Shown here: piece by piece, positions 6,575 through 8,162 of the stretch | Numbering within the stretch: the stretch's first letter is position 1 | Layout of the letters: every line of letters starts with the position of its first letter | Assembly: GCA_900552125.1 (NCBI GenBank) | Contig: URYK01000079.1 | Coordinates: forward strand, 1-8,162 | Direction of reading: 5' to 3' | DNA length: 8,162 bases | Source of the DNA: an uncultured Solobacterium sp. | GTDB lineage: Bacteria > Bacillota_I > Bacilli_A > Erysipelotrichales > Erysipelotrichaceae | The notes under the pieces: model-generated | Told to the model about the DNA's origin: nothing | What the model saw: only the letters and a program-made list of their open reading frames with translations | The model's database searches: none | Translations under genes and position numbers: made by a program

Positions 6575-7130
6575 TTAAGATATATTATAATTAAAATCAA
6601 AAGAAAATATTACAGTTCTATGTGATTCTTTATTAATAATGTTAAAGTGTTTTGCAACTGTGTCTTGTTTATAATTGTTTAATCCTAGAATCAAACTTCT
6701 TGATATTGATAGTGTATCAACATAATTTATTATTCCTTCATATCCTAAATTCATCAGTGTTTCTGATAAAAAACTCATATCAAATTTTGCATTATATGCA
6801 CAAATCAATGTCTTCTTATTTAATGCATCTACTAAAAAATCTACTAATTCTTTATATACTTCTTTTTCCTTAGGTGCAGCCTTTGCCATTGCGTTTGTTA
6901 TATGATTGATAGCAGTAGCTCTTTTGGAAACAGGTACACCAGGATTTACTAAAGTACCAAATATCTTTATGATTTCACCTTTTTCAAAAAGTACAGCACC
7001 AATCTCAATAATCTTATGAATGTTCGGATATAATCTCTGTTATTTCTACGTCAGAAGCTATATAACGTTTCTTAAGATTATTTACTGTAGTCTGAGTTAA
7101 CGATTGCTTTTTTGTCAGTACTATTTTTCT
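6575..7130 (-). pseudogene. DnaQ-like 3'-5' exonuclease remnant (DEDDh family)
   Basis: The minus strand encodes recognisable exonuclease motifs spread over two frames. The N-terminal frame reads NLKKRYIASDVEIT, the ExoI motif DxE (Asp codon 7050-7052), and breaks at 7034-7037, where GAGA stands in place of an expected GGA codon. The other frame then continues LYPNIHKIIEIGAVLFEKGE through VNPGVPVS and the ExoII motif CAYNAKFDMSFL to the expected ExoIII start ESHR (about 6617). After ESHR the usual H-x-A-x-x-D segment is replaced by unrelated residues and a stop. No start codon is found in the N-terminal frame before the upstream stop at 7131-7133. With a frameshift, a missing start and a lost C-terminal Asp it cannot make the normal enzyme. 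In intact homologues this domain either stands alone or is fused to a PolC or helicase-like part. Confidence 0.8.
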
Positions 7131-7136
7131 CTAAGC

Positions 7137-7153
7137 ATATATATATATATATA
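7137..7153. repeat. (AT)n dinucleotide repeat
   Basis: There are 17 bases of uninterrupted AT alternation, about eight and a half units. On the minus strand it lies exactly between a GAGAGG ribosome-binding-like stretch (7154-7159) and an ATG (7136-7138) at the head of the exonuclease remnant. That ATG is not in frame with the exonuclease sequence. Confidence 0.8.
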
Positions 7154-7181
7154 CCTCTCTTACTTTTTATAATCTGAATAT

Positions 7182-7211
7182 ATTATATTCTTGAAGTATT
7201 TGGATTTACAA
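7182..7211 (-). promoter_or_regulatory. Promoter in front of the exonuclease remnant
   Basis: On the minus strand TTGTAA (-35, 7206-7211) and TATAAT (-10, 7182-7187) are 18 bp apart. The -10 box sits inside a perfect 15-base palindrome GAATATAATATATTC (7176-7190). Transcription would begin near 7175, ahead of the GAGAGG stretch and the AT repeat. Confidence 0.5.
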
Positions 7212-7279
7212 CAAAAAAAATACAAAGACTTATGCTTTACCAAGACTTTTTAATAAATATCTTTCTTCCCCGAATTTCA

Positions 7280-7331
7280 GGTATAAATATGATATAATGA
7301 TTGTAAAATGGCAATTCGGTATAAATATGAT
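7280..7331 (+). repeat. 14-bp direct repeat upstream of the AAA-ATPase gene
   Basis: GGTATAAATATGAT occurs at 7280-7293 and again at 7318-7331, 38 bp apart, each preceded by AATTC or AATTTCA. The first copy runs into TATAAT (7293-7298), a possible -10 box, but no good -35 box stands at the right distance. The repeats may be duplicated promoter elements or a protein-binding site for the gene starting at 7364. Confidence 0.5.
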
Positions 7332-7363
7332 TAATACTCTATATAAAGACAAGGGGTGAGCTT

Positions 7364-8162
7364 ATGAAAACAATCATGAATGGTACTGAAGATTTCAAAG
7401 AAATTATTGATAATAACTATTATTATGTGGATAAGACAAAGCTGATTGAAGATATAATAACAGAAAAAGTAGTTTTATATACCCGACCAAGACGATTTGG
7501 AAAGACATTAAATATGTCGATGTTATATTATTTCTTTTCCAACAAAGAGAAAAACAATGCTTATTTGTTTGATGGTTTAGCTGTTTCTAATAATTCAGAA
7601 ATCATGAAACATCAGAACCAGTATCCTGTTATCTATATATCTTTAAAGGATATGAAGAGTATTCATATGAATGAACAAATCAACGAATTTGCGGATATTA
7701 TAAAAAATGTAGTTTTTAAAAATCAAGAATTATTTAGTAGTATAAACGTTTCTGATGCAGATAAGCAGATTTTACATGATTTTGAGTATTTAAAGGCGGA
7801 TAGAGTACAATTACGGAATGCATTAAAAACAATCTCACGTTGTTTGAATTATTGTTATCAAAGTAAAGTTATAATATTAATTGATGAATATGATGTTCCT
7901 CTACAATCCGCCTATATAAATGGATATTATGATGAAATGGTAAACTTTCTACAAAATGTATTCAGTGTTGCCTTAAAGACAAATGATGCCTTAGAAAAAG
8001 GTATTATGACAGGCTGTTTAAGAATTGCCAAGGAAAGTATCTTTACTGGTCTGAATAATTTTTCTGTACGTTCTATTTTAGATTATGAAGCAGGTGACTG
8101 TTTTGGCTTTACACAAAGTGAAATCGATGAATTATTAGAATATTATGATATAAAAGAAAAAA
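7364..8162 (+). CDS. AAA-ATPase-like protein (PF09820 type), 3' end beyond the window
   Basis: The first 266 residues are visible and the frame is still open at the window end. It begins MKTIMNGTEDFKEIID and YYYVDKTKLIEDI, the standard opening of this family. The nucleotide-binding motif is RPRRFGKTLNMSM (41-53, Lys47), Walker B is VIILIDEYDVPL with Asp174 and Glu175, and GCLRIAKESIFTGLNN with Arg220 is the conserved segment after it. Full-length members are usually 500-600 residues and end in a PD-(D/E)XK nuclease-like domain (PF08011), which would lie outside the window. The ATG is preceded by AAGGGGTGAG. The family is abundant and often multicopy in gut Bacillota and Bacteroidota. Its biological role is not established, though a nuclease or defence function has been suggested from the domain pairing. 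Nothing upstream suggests an operon partner. Confidence 0.9.
   Translation, partial: MKTIMNGTEDFKEIIDNNYYYVDKTKLIEDIITEKVVLYTRPRRFGKTLNMSMLYYFFSNKEKNNAYLFDGLAVSNNSEIMKHQNQYPVIYISLKDMKSIHMNEQINEFADIIKNVVFKNQELFSSINVSDADKQILHDFEYLKADRVQLRNALKTISRCLNYCYQSKVIILIDEYDVPLQSAYINGYYDEMVNFLQNVFSVALKTNDALEKGIMTGCLRIAKESIFTGLNNFSVRSILDYEAGDCFGFTQSEIDELLEYYDIKEK

Noticed and set aside
6652..6873. 73-codon open frame opposite the exonuclease remnant
   Set aside because: Leucine-rich antisense shadow in A+T-rich DNA, with no ribosome binding site.

Overview
The window looks like chromosomal DNA of a low-GC Gram-positive bacterium (Bacillota). The grounds are high A+T content, strong GGAGG-type ribosome binding sites, TTG and GTG starts, a mannitol-type PTS protein of the Gram-positive EIICB form, and a PRD-type regulator. 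A gut Erysipelotrichia or Clostridia member is my guess, not something the sequence proves.

Left part (1-4895): a divergent sugar-alcohol PTS locus. On the minus strand a Gfo/Idh/MocA-family dehydrogenase (1644-2645, TTG start) is followed after 27 bp by a mannitol-family PTS EIICB permease (195-1616), and the unit ends in a hairpin at 151-188. Immediately beyond that hairpin, the 5' end of a group II intron begins at about 149 and runs out of the window. Its position just after a terminator stem is the hallmark of class IIC introns. Divergently transcribed is an MtlR/LicR-type activator of 641 residues (2893-4818, GTG start) with HTH, two PRDs, an EIIB-like and an EIIA-like domain. The shared 247-bp intergenic region holds two near-identical operator-like sites (TTRCC-N9-GGCAA) 45 bp apart, a good sigma-A promoter for the regulator, and a weaker, probably activator-dependent promoter for the operon with a possible cre site in its leader. 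Neither mannitol-1-phosphate dehydrogenase (mtlD) nor a separate EIIA (mtlF) is present, so the true substrate may be another polyol.

Middle part (4896-7211): a more A+T-rich stretch of broken genes, all on the minus strand. It contains a short coding-like remnant (4922-5062), a class II Fic gene split by one frameshift (5128-6332) with a perfect 14-bp inverted repeat upstream, and a DnaQ-like 3'-5' exonuclease gene that has lost its start, carries a frameshift and lacks its C-terminal catalytic part (6575-7130). A good promoter still stands in front of the exonuclease remnant.

Right part (7212-8162): a plus-strand gene for an AAA-ATPase-like protein (PF09820 type, usually followed by a PD-(D/E)XK nuclease domain) starts at 7364 and runs off the window. 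A 14-bp direct repeat precedes it.

The only working system visible is the PTS locus: the permease would import and phosphorylate a polyol, the dehydrogenase would presumably oxidise a related molecule, and the PRD regulator would switch the operon according to PTS phosphorylation state. Family assignments come from motifs and remembered homologues, since no database search was possible.
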